A stretch of DNA of 64,000 bases from Streptomyces lucensis JCM 4490 (GTDB lineage: Bacteria; Actinomycetota; Actinomycetes; Streptomycetales; Streptomycetaceae), in the NCBI RefSeq assembly GCF_014650035.1, contig NZ_BMUE01000002.1, positions 310,001 through 374,000 of the forward strand. The letters run 5' to 3'. The translations under genes were made by a program, and so were the position numbers. Position 1 is the stretch's first letter, and each line of letters opens with the position of its first letter. This document shows positions 52,830 through 62,337 of the stretch, piece by piece. The notes beneath the pieces were generated by a model, which was not told the origin of the DNA, did not search any database, and worked only from the letters and a program-made list of their open reading frames with translations.

Positions 52830-53885
52830 CTACCGGGGCAGCACCACGACATAGGCGGCCGGGTCGCGGTCGCCGGAGGCCATCAGCGCCGTGCGCACCA
52901 CCGCCGCCTGCTGCTCCATCGCGTCCCTGAGCTTCCTCGGCGTGATGTACACGACCGTGATCCCCAGACGCTCCAGGTGCTCGCGCTTGCGCGCGTACTC
53001 CGACCACTCGGGATCCTCCTCCTGCTCCTGCCCCCGTCCCTGCCGGTGCGCGCGGGTGTCGAGTTCGACCGCGACGGCCTGGTCCGGCCAGTAGGCGTCC
53101 AGGCCGCCGAGGTGCGGGCCGCCGGGCAGGCGCAGGTCGACGTTCCAGACCGGGGCGGGCAGGCCGTACTCGCCGACCATCCGGTAGAGGCGGTCCTCGG
53201 CGATCGAGCGCCCCTCCGCCAGGAGCGAGTCCACGGCGTCCACCACGTGCGGGCGGGTCAGCAGCCTGGCCCGGGTCAGCTCCCGCACCACCGCGGCCGG
53301 TTCGCAGTGTCCGCCGCGCACCGCCTCGGTCAGCAGCCGGCGTACCGCCCGGGGGTCCGTCAGTCCCGCCACCGCGTCCGCCAGGGCTCGCGGCACCGGC
53401 GCCACCGGCAGGCCCGTCACCGCGCGGGGTGTGGGCAGCGCGGGGGAGCGCAGGATGCGCACGTACCCCGTGGACCGCAGCCGGCGCAGTCGCGGGACCA
53501 GGACGTCGACCTGGTCCAGCGAGGGCAGTGACGGTGTGGCGGAGAAGCCGTACAGGGCCAGTGCGGCGAGCCCCGTGATCATCGCCTCCGCGTACAGCGG
53601 GCGGTGCGGGCTCCGCGCCGTCGGCTGGGCCGGAACGGCCGGCGCCTGCGCGCGGGCCGCGTACAGCAGGGCCCCGTGCAGCCGCTCCTCGCCCGTCGGG
53701 GGCCCGGAGTGCAGCAGGACCACGTTCGGGAGCAGCTGACGCCAGGGGCCGTCGGGGCGGCACCGCTCGGTCAGCTCGGCGGCGCCCACCCCGTGGGCGC
53801 GGATCTGGGCCGCCGTCAGGACGCGGCGGTGGGCCTCGGACAGGTGGCGGAGCGGGCGGGGGGAGAGCGGGGCGTCGTGCGTCAT
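52830..53885 (-). CDS. AbiEi/DUF559-like protein with a C-terminal nuclease fold
   Basis: A 351-residue cytoplasmic protein. The N-terminal half (LTAAQIRAHGVGAAELTERCRPDGPWRQLLPNVVLLHSG) looks like the winged-helix start of AbiEi-type transcriptional regulators. The C-terminal 110 residues resemble very-short-patch-repair/DUF559 nucleases: AVELDTRAHRQ, KREHLERLGITVVYITPRKLRD. The acidic Glu and Asp plus Lys/Arg of the nuclease core are present. Actinobacteria carry many such proteins, mostly uncharacterised. ATG 53885 is used. There is no AbiEii or toxin partner nearby, so it is an orphan. Confidence 0.8.
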   Translation of the reverse strand: MTHDAPLSPRPLRHLSEAHRRVLTAAQIRAHGVGAAELTERCRPDGPWRQLLPNVVLLHSGPPTGEERLHGALLYAARAQAPAVPAQPTARSPHRPLYAEAMITGLAALALYGFSATPSLPSLDQVDVLVPRLRRLRSTGYVRILRSPALPTPRAVTGLPVAPVPRALADAVAGLTDPRAVRRLLTEAVRGGHCEPAAVVRELTRARLLTRPHVVDAVDSLLAEGRSIAEDRLYRMVGEYGLPAPVWNVDLRLPGGPHLGGLDAYWPDQAVAVELDTRAHRQGRGQEQEEDPEWSEYARKREHLERLGITVVYITPRKLRDAMEQQAAVVRTALMASGDRDPAAYVVVLPR

Positions 53886-53984
53886 GGCGTCGAATTTCCC
53901 GCGCCGAGTCCCCCTTGTAACCGCTGTTACACGGTCGTCGAGGAATGCGGACAAGACGGTACTAAAGGTCAGGTGTTCGGGTGC

Positions 53985-54044
53985 CGAGTAGGCAACGGAA
54001 ACCCCTGGTCCGATCGGGTGCGGACCAGGGGTTACGGCTACTCG
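53985..54044 (-). terminator. Long nested hairpin downstream of the second pepN
   Basis: AACCCCTGGTCCG (54000-54012) and CGGACCAGGGGTT (54021-54033) pair perfectly around an 8-base loop. CGAGTAG (53985-53991) and CTACTCG (54038-54044) can add an outer 7-bp stem with an internal bulge. It lies 49 bases after the second pepN stop and is probably its terminator. It is not a tRNA: no cloverleaf, no CCA or T-loop motif. Confidence 0.7.
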
Positions 54045-54092
54045 TGCCCGGATTTCGTAACGGTCACCGAACGGGCAGGCTCAGGCCAGGGC

Positions 54093-56675
54093 TCACCGGC
54101 CGGACGCCGTCGCGTCGCACTCCTGCGCACGCAGCGCCCGCGCCAGGTCGTCCCGCGCCTCCAGCACCAGCCGGCGCAGCGCGGGCGCCGCGTCCCGGTG
54201 CGCCCGAAGCCACGCGTCCGTCGCCTCCAGGGTCTCCGGCCGGTCCTGGAGCGCGGGGAACAGACCCCGGACGACGTCCATGCCGATCTGGATCGACCGC
54301 TCCCGCCAGATCCGCTCGATCGCCGTGAAGTACTGCCCGGCGTACGGCGCCGTCAGGGCCCGCTGCGAGGGCCGGCCGAACCCCGCGATGGTGGCCTCCA
54401 CCAGCGCGTTCGACAGCGCGTCGGACTCCACCACCTGCGCCCACGCCTGCGCCTTGACCGCGGCCGACGGCCGGGCCGCGAGGCAGCGGACCTGGTGTCG
54501 CTTGCCGGAGGCGGTGTCGTCGCGGGACAGCTCGGCGGCCAGCACCGCCTCGTCGGCCGCCCCGTGTGCGGCCAGCGGCTCCAGGAACGCCCAGCGCAGT
54601 TCCTGGTCCATCTCCAGGCCGTCGATCGCGGTGGTCCCGTCCAGCAGCTCCTTCAGCAGCGCCAGGTCCGGCCCGGCGGAGGCCACCTCCGCGAAGAACC
54701 GTGCCCAGGCCAGCTGGTGCTCACTGCCCGGCCCGGCCGCCCGCAGCTCCCGCAGGGCGCCCTCGGCCAGCAGCTCCCCGCCGGTCTCCCGCCAGGCCGG
54801 CGCCGCGTAGTGCACCAGCGCCGTGTTCGCCCAGGCGTGCAGCATCTGCAGAACGCCGATGTCCGACTCGCGGCCCGCGAACCGCAACACGTAACCGATG
54901 AAGTCCCGCGCCGGCAGCAGCCCGTCGCGTGTCAGGTTCCACAGCGCCGACCAGCACAGCGCACGGGCCAGCGGGTCGGTGAGCGCGCCCAGGTGCTCGC
55001 GCAGGGTCGACAGCGAGGTCTCGTCGAAGCGGACCTTGCAGTAGGTCAGGTCGTCGTCGTTGACCAGCACCAGCTCCGGCGCCTGGGCGCCCGCCAGCTC
55101 GGCCACCACCGTGCGCGCGCCGTGCACATCGGTCTCCACGCGCGCGTACCGCTCCAGCGCGCCCTGGGGCGTGCGCCGGTACAGGCCCACGGCGATCCGG
55201 TGCGGGCGCAGCTCCGGGTGCGTCTCCGGGGCCTCCTGGAGGACCGCCAGCTCGGCGATCCGGCCGCCCTCGGTGTCCAGCAGCACCTGCGGGGTCAGCG
55301 AGTTCACCCCGGCCGTCTGCAGCCAGGACCGGGCCCACGCGGTCATGTCCCGGCCGCTGGTCTCGGCCAGCACCGACAGCAGGTCGCCGAGGCGCGTGTT
55401 GCCGTACGCGTTGCGCTTGAAGTAGCGGCGGGCGCCCTCCAGGAACGCGTCCTGCCCGGCGTACGCCACCAGCTGCTTGAGCACCGAGGCACCCTTGGCG
55501 TAGGTGATGCCGTCGAAGTTCAGCTTCGCGTCCTCCAGGTCACGGATGTCCGCCGTGACCGGATGCGTGGACGGCAGCTGGTCCGCGCGGTACGCCCACG
55601 CCTTGCGGCGGTTGGCGAAGGTGATCCACGCGTCCCGGAAGCGGGTCGCGCCGACGTTGGCGAACGTGCCCATGAAGTCCGCGAAGGACTCCTTCAGCCA
55701 CAGGTCGTCCCACCACTCCATGGTGACCAGGTCGCCGAACCACATGTGCGCCATCTCGTGCAGGACGACGTTGGCCCGCGCCTCGTACGACGCCTGCGTC
55801 ACCTTCCCGCGGAAGATGTACTCCTCGCGGAAGGTCACCAGACCGGGGTTCTCCATCGCGCCCAGGTTGTACTCCGGGACGAACGCCTGGTCGTACTTGC
55901 CGAACGGGTACGGGTAGTCGAAGTGGTCGTGGAAGAAGTCCAGGCCCTGCTTGGTGACCAGGAAGACGTCGTCGGCGTCGAAGTGCGGGGCGAGACCCTT
56001 GCGGCACATCGCGCCCAGCGGGATCTCCAGCCTCGTCCCGTCCTCGAAGGTGCGCGCGTAGAGGTCCGTCACGTAGTGGTACGGCCCCGCGACCACGCAC
56101 GTGATGTACGTCGAGATCGGCTTCGTCTCCGCGAACCGCCAGACGCCGTCGGTCAGTTCGCCCGCGCCGTTGCTCCACACCGTCCAGCCCTCGGGCGCCC
56201 GGACCTCGAACCGGTAGGGAGCCTTGAGGTCCGGCTGCTCGAAGTTCGCGAAGACACGGCGGGCGTCGGCCGGCTCGTACTGGGTGTACAGGTACACCTC
56301 GCCGTCCTCCGGGTCGACGAAGCGGTGCATGCCCTCGCCGGTGCGGGAGTAGGCGCAGCGGGCGTCGACGACCAGCTCGTTCTCGGCGGCCAGGTTCTCC
56401 AGCGCGATCCGGGCGCCGTCGAACACCTCGCTCGGGTCGAGGTCCTTGCCGTTGAGCGAGACGGCGGTCACGCCCGGCGCGACGAGGTCGGCGAAGGTGG
56501 CCGCGCCCGGCTCGCCGCAGCGGAAGCGGATGGTGGTCACCGAGCGGAAGGTGCGCGGCTCCCCGTCCCCGTCACCGACGGCGGACCGCAGGTCCAGGGA
56601 CACGTCGTACCCGTCGACGGACAGCAGTGCCGCCCGCTCCCGGGCCTCCTCACGGGACAGATTCTCACCGGGCAC
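54093..56675 (-). CDS. pepN: Aminopeptidase N (M1 family), second copy
   Basis: An 860-residue zinc aminopeptidase, paralogue of the 857-residue protein at 37217-39790. GAMEN is at 272-276, HEMAH at 306-310 and Glu329 in WLKESFAD. It shares the opening MPGxNLxREEAxxRAxLL and the order of domains with the first copy but differs at many positions, including HEMAH for HELAH, so it is an old duplication. GTG 56675 follows AAAGGAG by 8 bases. The C-terminus has a long helical ERAP-like domain. The two enzymes probably differ in substrate preference. Confidence 0.95.
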   Translation of the reverse strand: MPGENLSREEARERAALLSVDGYDVSLDLRSAVGDGDGEPRTFRSVTTIRFRCGEPGAATFADLVAPGVTAVSLNGKDLDPSEVFDGARIALENLAAENELVVDARCAYSRTGEGMHRFVDPEDGEVYLYTQYEPADARRVFANFEQPDLKAPYRFEVRAPEGWTVWSNGAGELTDGVWRFAETKPISTYITCVVAGPYHYVTDLYARTFEDGTRLEIPLGAMCRKGLAPHFDADDVFLVTKQGLDFFHDHFDYPYPFGKYDQAFVPEYNLGAMENPGLVTFREEYIFRGKVTQASYEARANVVLHEMAHMWFGDLVTMEWWDDLWLKESFADFMGTFANVGATRFRDAWITFANRRKAWAYRADQLPSTHPVTADIRDLEDAKLNFDGITYAKGASVLKQLVAYAGQDAFLEGARRYFKRNAYGNTRLGDLLSVLAETSGRDMTAWARSWLQTAGVNSLTPQVLLDTEGGRIAELAVLQEAPETHPELRPHRIAVGLYRRTPQGALERYARVETDVHGARTVVAELAGAQAPELVLVNDDDLTYCKVRFDETSLSTLREHLGALTDPLARALCWSALWNLTRDGLLPARDFIGYVLRFAGRESDIGVLQMLHAWANTALVHYAAPAWRETGGELLAEGALRELRAAGPGSEHQLAWARFFAEVASAGPDLALLKELLDGTTAIDGLEMDQELRWAFLEPLAAHGAADEAVLAAELSRDDTASGKRHQVRCLAARPSAAVKAQAWAQVVESDALSNALVEATIAGFGRPSQRALTAPYAGQYFTAIERIWRERSIQIGMDVVRGLFPALQDRPETLEATDAWLRAHRDAAPALRRLVLEARDDLARALRAQECDATASGR

Positions 56676-56813
56676 GGAGGGCACTCCTTTGTGGTCGCGT
56701 GAATGGCCGTTAACAGCAGTGATCCTGCCATGCGCTCCTGACGCAGGGCAGCAGGGAATGCGCCTCGCGCCGACGTCGTTGACGATTGAAAGAACGCTTG
56801 CGCAAGGAGAGCC

Positions 56814-57476
56814 ATGTCCGAGACCCCGGCCGCGTCCGGCAAGACCCCCGTCGACTTCTGGTTCGACCCGCTCTGTCCCTGGGCCTGGATGACCTCCCGG
56901 TGGGTGCTGGAGGTGGAGAAGGTCCGCGACATCGAGGTCCGCTGGCACATCATGAGCCTCGCCGTCCTCAACGAGGACAGGCTGGACGAGCTGTCCGAGT
57001 CCTACCGGGAGATGCTCACCACCAAGGCGTGGCAGCCGGTGCGCGTGGTCACCGCCGCCTGGCAGAAGCACGGCGACGCGGTCCTCGGCCCGCTCTACAC
57101 GGCGCTCGGCACCCGCTTCCACAACAACGGCGAGGGCCCGACCGTCGAGGCCGTCGCCGGCGCGCTCGCGGACGTCGGCCTGCCCGCCGAGCTGATCGAG
57201 TACGCGGACCAGGAGAACTTCGAGTTCGACGCCGAGCTGCGCGCCTCCCACAAGGAGGGCATCGAGAAGGTCGGCCAGGACGTCGGCACCCCGATCATCG
57301 CGCTCCCCGGCGCGGACGGCGAGCAGATCGCCTTCTTCGGCCCGGTCGTCACCCCCGCCCCCAAGGGCGAGGAGGCGGCCCGCCTGTGGGACGGCACGAT
57401 CGCCGTGGCCTCCGTCCCCGGCTTCTACGAGATCAAGCGGACCCGCACCAAGGGCCCCGACTTCAGCAACCTGTAG
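56814..57476 (+). CDS. DsbA/FrnE-like oxidoreductase (mycothiol-dependent reductase type)
   Basis: A 220-residue thioredoxin-fold protein, with the active-site start FWFDPLCPWAWMTSRWVLEV. It resembles mycobacterial Rv2466c, a mycothiol-dependent reductase, but Rv2466c is described with CPWC, whereas here the fourth position is Ala (Cys21, Ala24). That leaves a single active-site Cys, so it would need mycothiol for turnover or act as a transferase-like enzyme. NNGEGPTVEAVAGALADVGLP and GTPIIALPG (cis-Pro) fit the fold. ATG 56814 follows AAGGAGA. It is divergent from the second pepN and convergent with sodF. Confidence 0.9.
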   Translation: MSETPAASGKTPVDFWFDPLCPWAWMTSRWVLEVEKVRDIEVRWHIMSLAVLNEDRLDELSESYREMLTTKAWQPVRVVTAAWQKHGDAVLGPLYTALGTRFHNNGEGPTVEAVAGALADVGLPAELIEYADQENFEFDAELRASHKEGIEKVGQDVGTPIIALPGADGEQIAFFGPVVTPAPKGEEAARLWDGTIAVASVPGFYEIKRTRTKGPDFSNL

Positions 57477-57487
57477 CCCCCCGCGCA

Positions 57488-57526
57488 GGAGGACCCCCGC
57501 GAGTCACGTCCTCGCGGGGGTCCTCC
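57488..57526. terminator. Bidirectional terminator between the DsbA-like gene and sodF
   Basis: GGAGGACCCCCGCGAG (57488-57503) and CTCGCGGGGGTCCTCC (57511-57526) form a perfect 16-bp stem with a 7-base loop. Confidence 0.92.
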
Positions 57527-57597
57527 GTTCATCCGCCTGCCGCGTGAAGGGTGAGAAGACGATCACGAGGCAGGACGCTCACGGGCGCCCGGCGCCC

Positions 57598-58245
57598 TCA
57601 GGGCGCGAGCAGCAGCGCGTCCGTGCGGGACCTGGCCGCCTCGTACCGGCGGGCCACGTCCTGCCAGTTCACCACCTGCCACATCGCCTCGACGAAGTCC
57701 GCCTTCTGGTTGCGGTACTGGAGGTAGAAGGCGTGCTCCCAGGCGTCGAAGACCAGGATCGGGGTGGAGGCCTGGCCGACGTTGCCCTGGTGGTCGTAGA
57801 CCTGCTCCACGATCAGGCGCCCGCTCAGCGGCTCGTACGCCAGCACGCCCCAGCCCGAACCCTGGGTGGTGGCCGAGGCCTTGGACAGCTGGGTCCTGAA
57901 GGCGGCGAAGGAACCGAAGGACTCCCTGATCGCCTCGGCCAGCCCGCCCACCCCGTCGGCCTCGAGCGGCTCGCCGCCGCCGTCCTGCGGGCCGGTCATG
58001 TTCTGCCAGTAGATGCTGTGCAGGATGTGCCCGGAGAGGTGGAAGGCGAGGTTCTTCTCCAGCCCGTTGACCGAGCCCCACGACTCCCGGTCCCGCGCCT
58101 CGGCGAGCTGCTCCAGGGTGTCGTTCGCGCCCTTCACGTAGGCCGCGTGGTGCTTGCCGTGGTGCAGCTCGATGATCTCCGGGCTGATCACGGGCGCGAG
58201 CGCCGAGTAGTCGTAGGGCAGCTCGGGCAGCGTGTAGACGGGCAT
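57598..58245 (-). CDS. sodF: Fe/Zn superoxide dismutase SodF
   Basis: A 215-residue Fe-type superoxide dismutase. Metal ligands are His28 (ELHHGKHH), His76 (ILHSIYW), Asp167 and His171 (FDAWEHAFY). ATG 58245 follows a GGAGGGGA ribosome-binding site and starts [16 protein letters not shown] as in Streptomyces SodF; the frame opens at 58284. In S. coelicolor sodF is repressed by the nickel-responsive regulator Nur when nickel is present, so that the Ni enzyme SodN takes over. An exact Nur-type site lies just upstream (58268-58284). Confidence 0.96.
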   Translation of the reverse strand: MPVYTLPELPYDYSALAPVISPEIIELHHGKHHAAYVKGANDTLEQLAEARDRESWGSVNGLEKNLAFHLSGHILHSIYWQNMTGPQDGGGEPLEADGVGGLAEAIRESFGSFAAFRTQLSKASATTQGSGWGVLAYEPLSGRLIVEQVYDHQGNVGQASTPILVFDAWEHAFYLQYRNQKADFVEAMWQVVNWQDVARRYEAARSRTDALLLAP

Positions 58246-58267
58246 GGGCGATCCCCTCCGGACCTTA

Positions 58268-58284
58268 TTGCAAGTCTCTTGCAA
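58268..58284. promoter_or_regulatory. Nur (nickel) operator upstream of sodF
   Basis: TTGCAA-GTCTC-TTGCAA, spanning 58268-58284, is an exact copy of the tTGCaa-N5-ttGCAA box reported for the Fur-family nickel repressor Nur of Streptomyces. It lies 22 bases before the sodF start, where a repressor would block transcription. Confidence 0.9.
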
Positions 58285-58324
58285 CTACACGCTATCAGCA
58301 ACAGGTCCGGGCGCCTGGGAACGG

Positions 58325-58359
58325 CGAAGGGCCCGGCGCCGTCGGCGCCGGGCCCTTCG
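58325..58359 (-). terminator. argG terminator
   Basis: CGAAGGGCCCGGCGCC (58325-58340) and GGCGCCGGGCCCTTCG (58344-58359) form a perfect 16-bp stem with a 3-base loop, 14 bases after the argG stop. It also insulates the sodF promoter. Confidence 0.93.
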
Positions 58360-58373
58360 TCCACGCGAGGCGG

Positions 58374-59870
<1,497 letters not shown>

Positions 59871-59882
59871 TCATGGTGGGCG

Positions 59883-59919
59883 CCGGTGGCGGCGGGCCCG
59901 CCGGGCCCGCCGCCACCGG
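59883..59919 (-). terminator. Terminator of the amino acid permease gene
   Basis: CCGGTGGCGGCGGGCCC (59883-59899) and GGGCCCGCCGCCACCGG (59903-59919) form a perfect 17-bp stem with a 3-base loop, directly before the permease stop codon's downstream edge at 59921. Confidence 0.92.
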
Positions 59920-59920
59920 G

Positions 59921-61306
59921 TCAGCTACGGGCGCGCAGGCGCTGGCGGACGTAGCCGGCCGCGGCGAGGGACAGCGTCATGGCACCCGTGGAGTACAGCT
60001 GGAGACGGGTGTCGTGCTCGCGGGCCATCAGGACGAGGATCGCGGCCATGCCGGCCAGGGCGAGCCAGGTCAGCCACGGGAACGCCCACATGCGGACCAC
60101 GAGCTTCCCGGGGGCCTCGCGCTCGATCCGGCGGCGCAGCAGCAGCTGGGAGACGGCGATGAAGATCCAGACGACCAGGATCACCGCGCCGATCATGTTC
60201 AGCAGCCAGGGGAAGACGTCGTCCGGACGCCAGTAGCTGAGCAGCACGCAGACGAAGCCGAAGAAGCAGGAGGTCAGCACCGCGATCCGGGGGACGCCGC
60301 CGGAGAGCCTGGCCAGCGCCTTCGGGCCCAGGCCGCGCTGGACCAGCGAGTAGGCGATCCGCGAGGAGCCGTAGATGTTCGCGTTCATCGCCGACAGCAG
60401 CGCCACCAGCACGACCACGTTCATCAGCCGGCCCGCGCCGGGGATGCCCAGGTGGTCGAGCGTGGCGACGTACGGGCCCTTCTCCACGACCTCCTTGGAG
60501 TCCCACGGGACCAGGGTCACCACGACCGCCATCGAGCCGATGTAGAAGAGGGCGATGCGCCACATCGCCGTGCGGACGGCGGAGGCCACGCCCCGCACCG
60601 GGTCCGGCGACTCGGCCGCCGCGATCGTCACCGTCTCCAGGCCGCCGTAGGCGAAGACGGAGGCCAGCAGGCCGATCACCAGGCCCTCGCTGCCGTGCGG
60701 GAGGAAGTCGCCCAGGTTGGCGGTGCCGGGCGCGTCCGTACCGGGCAGCACCCCGGCGATCGCCAGCACGCCCAGGACGAGGAACAGGCTGATCGCGCCG
60801 ACCTTCAGCGCGGCGAACCAGAACTCGAACTCACCGAAGTTCTTCACCGCGGCCAGGTTCGCCCCGCAGAACACCACCATGAACAGGGCCACCCAGGCCC
60901 ACTGCGGGGTCCCCGGCAGCCAGCCCTGGACGATCTTCGCGGCGCCGATGCCCTCCAGGCCGACCGCCGTGCACAGCAGCACCCAGAAGGACCAGCCGGC
61001 GGCGAAGCCCGCCCACGGGCCGATGGCCCGCTCGGCGTGCGCCGAGAAGGAACCGGACGACGGGTGGGCGGCCGACATCTCGCCGAGCATCCGCATCACC
61101 AGCATCACCAGGAGCCCGGAGACCGCGTAGGCGATGACGACGGACGGGCCGGCGGCGGCGATACCCGCGCCGGATCCGACGAACAGGCCCGCGCCGATCA
61201 CCCCGCCTAGGGCGATCATCGACAGGTGGCGCTGCTTGAGGCCGGGGGAGAGGGAAGTGCCGTCCCGCTGCTGCGGGGGCGTCTCGGTCTGCGTGCTGCT
61301 GGGCAT
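59921..61306 (-). CDS. Amino acid permease (APC family, GabP/ProY-like)
   Basis: A 461-residue transporter with twelve predicted helices. The opening LKQRHLSMIALGGVIGAGLFVGSGAGIAAAGPSVVIAYAVSGLLV is the amino acid transporter signature, and AFAYGGLETVTIAAAESPDP-type sequence marks helix 6. It is close to the E. coli GabP/AroP/ProY group that imports amino acids with protons; the exact substrate cannot be told. ATG 61306 (MPSSTQTETPP) is used because the longer frame has no similarity. A ribosome-binding site is weak. It is monocistronic, lying between two terminators. Confidence 0.92.
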   Translation of the reverse strand: MPSSTQTETPPQQRDGTSLSPGLKQRHLSMIALGGVIGAGLFVGSGAGIAAAGPSVVIAYAVSGLLVMLVMRMLGEMSAAHPSSGSFSAHAERAIGPWAGFAAGWSFWVLLCTAVGLEGIGAAKIVQGWLPGTPQWAWVALFMVVFCGANLAAVKNFGEFEFWFAALKVGAISLFLVLGVLAIAGVLPGTDAPGTANLGDFLPHGSEGLVIGLLASVFAYGGLETVTIAAAESPDPVRGVASAVRTAMWRIALFYIGSMAVVVTLVPWDSKEVVEKGPYVATLDHLGIPGAGRLMNVVVLVALLSAMNANIYGSSRIAYSLVQRGLGPKALARLSGGVPRIAVLTSCFFGFVCVLLSYWRPDDVFPWLLNMIGAVILVVWIFIAVSQLLLRRRIEREAPGKLVVRMWAFPWLTWLALAGMAAILVLMAREHDTRLQLYSTGAMTLSLAAAGYVRQRLRARS

Positions 61307-61337
61307 GGGCGCGACTCGTCCAGTCCGTAGGCGGAAG

Positions 61338-61394
61338 AAAAAACTCCACCATACTGGGCGGCCCGTCCGCTCACGCGGGGGAGCCGCCCAGTAT
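61338..61394 (-). terminator. Intrinsic terminator of the organosulfur operon
   Basis: ATACTGGGCGGC (61351-61362) and GCCGCCCAGTAT (61383-61394) form a perfect 12-bp stem with a 20-base loop. On the transcribed strand a run of six T (61343-61338) follows 7 bases after the stem, a rare T-tract for this genome. Confidence 0.88.
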
Positions 61395-61428
61395 CCGGAC
61401 ACCCACCGCACCCGGCGTGAGCCCGCCG

Positions 61429-62325
61429 TCACGCCGCCGCGGGCACCGGCGTGTAGTGCGAGGCGTCGCCCTCGACCGAGTAGCTCTCCTTGCCCTCGAC
61501 GCCGACCGGGACGTCACCGGCGACGGTCACCCGGTGCAGGCGGCGCGGCCGGCCGTCGTAGTTGTCGACGGCGTAGTGCTGGGTGATGCGGTTGTCGAAG
61601 AGCACCAGCTGGTTCTCCGACCAGCTGTGGCGCAGCACGTTCTCCGGACGGGTGACGTAGGCCTGGAGCAGGTCCAGGACCCTGCGGGACTCACCCACCG
61701 ACAGGCCCGCGATCCGCTGTGCGAAGCCGCCGATGAACAGCCCGCGCTCACCGGTCAGCGGGTGGACGCGCACCACCGGGTGGGCGGTGCGGTACGTGAT
61801 GGAGGTGAACTCGGCGCGCTGGGCGGCCTTCTGCTCGTCGATGTCCTCCTGCGGCACGGCGTAGTCGTAGTCGTTGGTGTGCTCGGCCCACAGGGTGTCG
61901 GCGAAGCGCCGCAGCGGCTCGGGCAGGTCGCGGTAGGCGGCCGCCGCGTTGGCGATCAGGGTCTCGCCGCCGTACGGCGGGAGCGTGATCGAGCGCAGGG
62001 TGCTGGCCTGGGGCGGGTTGAGGACGAAGGTGACGTCGGTGTGCCAGTGGTTGGCGCTGCCCTGCTCGCTGTCGACCGGGAGCACGTTCGGCGCGCCGTC
62101 TACGGCGCCCACGGTCGGGTGGGCGGTGGTCAGGTCGCCGAAGTGCCGGGCGAAGGCCTGCTGCCCCGCGTCGTCCAGGTCGACGTCGTCGAAGACGAGC
62201 GCCTTGTGGACGCCCAGGGCCTCCCGGATCGCGGAGACCTCCTGCGCCTCCAGCGGCCGGGAGATGTCGACGCCGCTGACACGGGCGCCGATGTTCGCGG
62301 TGATCCTGCTGATCTTCAGGGACAT
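61429..62325 (-). CDS. TauD/TfdA-family Fe(II)/2-oxoglutarate dioxygenase
   Basis: A 298-residue oxygenase. The iron-binding motif is His95-x-Asp97 in NHWHTDVTF, with a distal His in RITQHYAVDNY and the 2-oxoglutarate-binding Arg in RLHRVTVAGD. The family hydroxylates the carbon next to a sulfonate or sulfate ester, releasing sulfite or sulfate. ATG 62325 has GAGGA 7 bases upstream and lies 12 bases after the flavin monooxygenase stop. With that monooxygenase and an ABC ATPase it forms a sulfur-scavenging operon. Confidence 0.93.
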   Translation of the reverse strand: MSLKISRITANIGARVSGVDISRPLEAQEVSAIREALGVHKALVFDDVDLDDAGQQAFARHFGDLTTAHPTVGAVDGAPNVLPVDSEQGSANHWHTDVTFVLNPPQASTLRSITLPPYGGETLIANAAAAYRDLPEPLRRFADTLWAEHTNDYDYAVPQEDIDEQKAAQRAEFTSITYRTAHPVVRVHPLTGERGLFIGGFAQRIAGLSVGESRRVLDLLQAYVTRPENVLRHSWSENQLVLFDNRITQHYAVDNYDGRPRRLHRVTVAGDVPVGVEGKESYSVEGDASHYTPVPAAA

Positions 62326-62337
62326 GGGGGATTCCTC

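Noticed and set aside
52830..53885. Type IV toxin-antitoxin system
   Set aside because: Only the AbiEi-like gene is present; the neighbouring genes are not a nucleotidyltransferase toxin.
53985..54044. tRNA gene or phage attachment site
   Set aside because: The stems do not fold into a cloverleaf, no T-loop or anticodon arm is recognisable, and no integrase lies nearby.
61307..61428. Insertion-sequence terminal repeats, from the 12-bp inverted repeat at 61351-61394
   Set aside because: Only 20 bases lie between the arms and a T-run follows; this is a transcription terminator.
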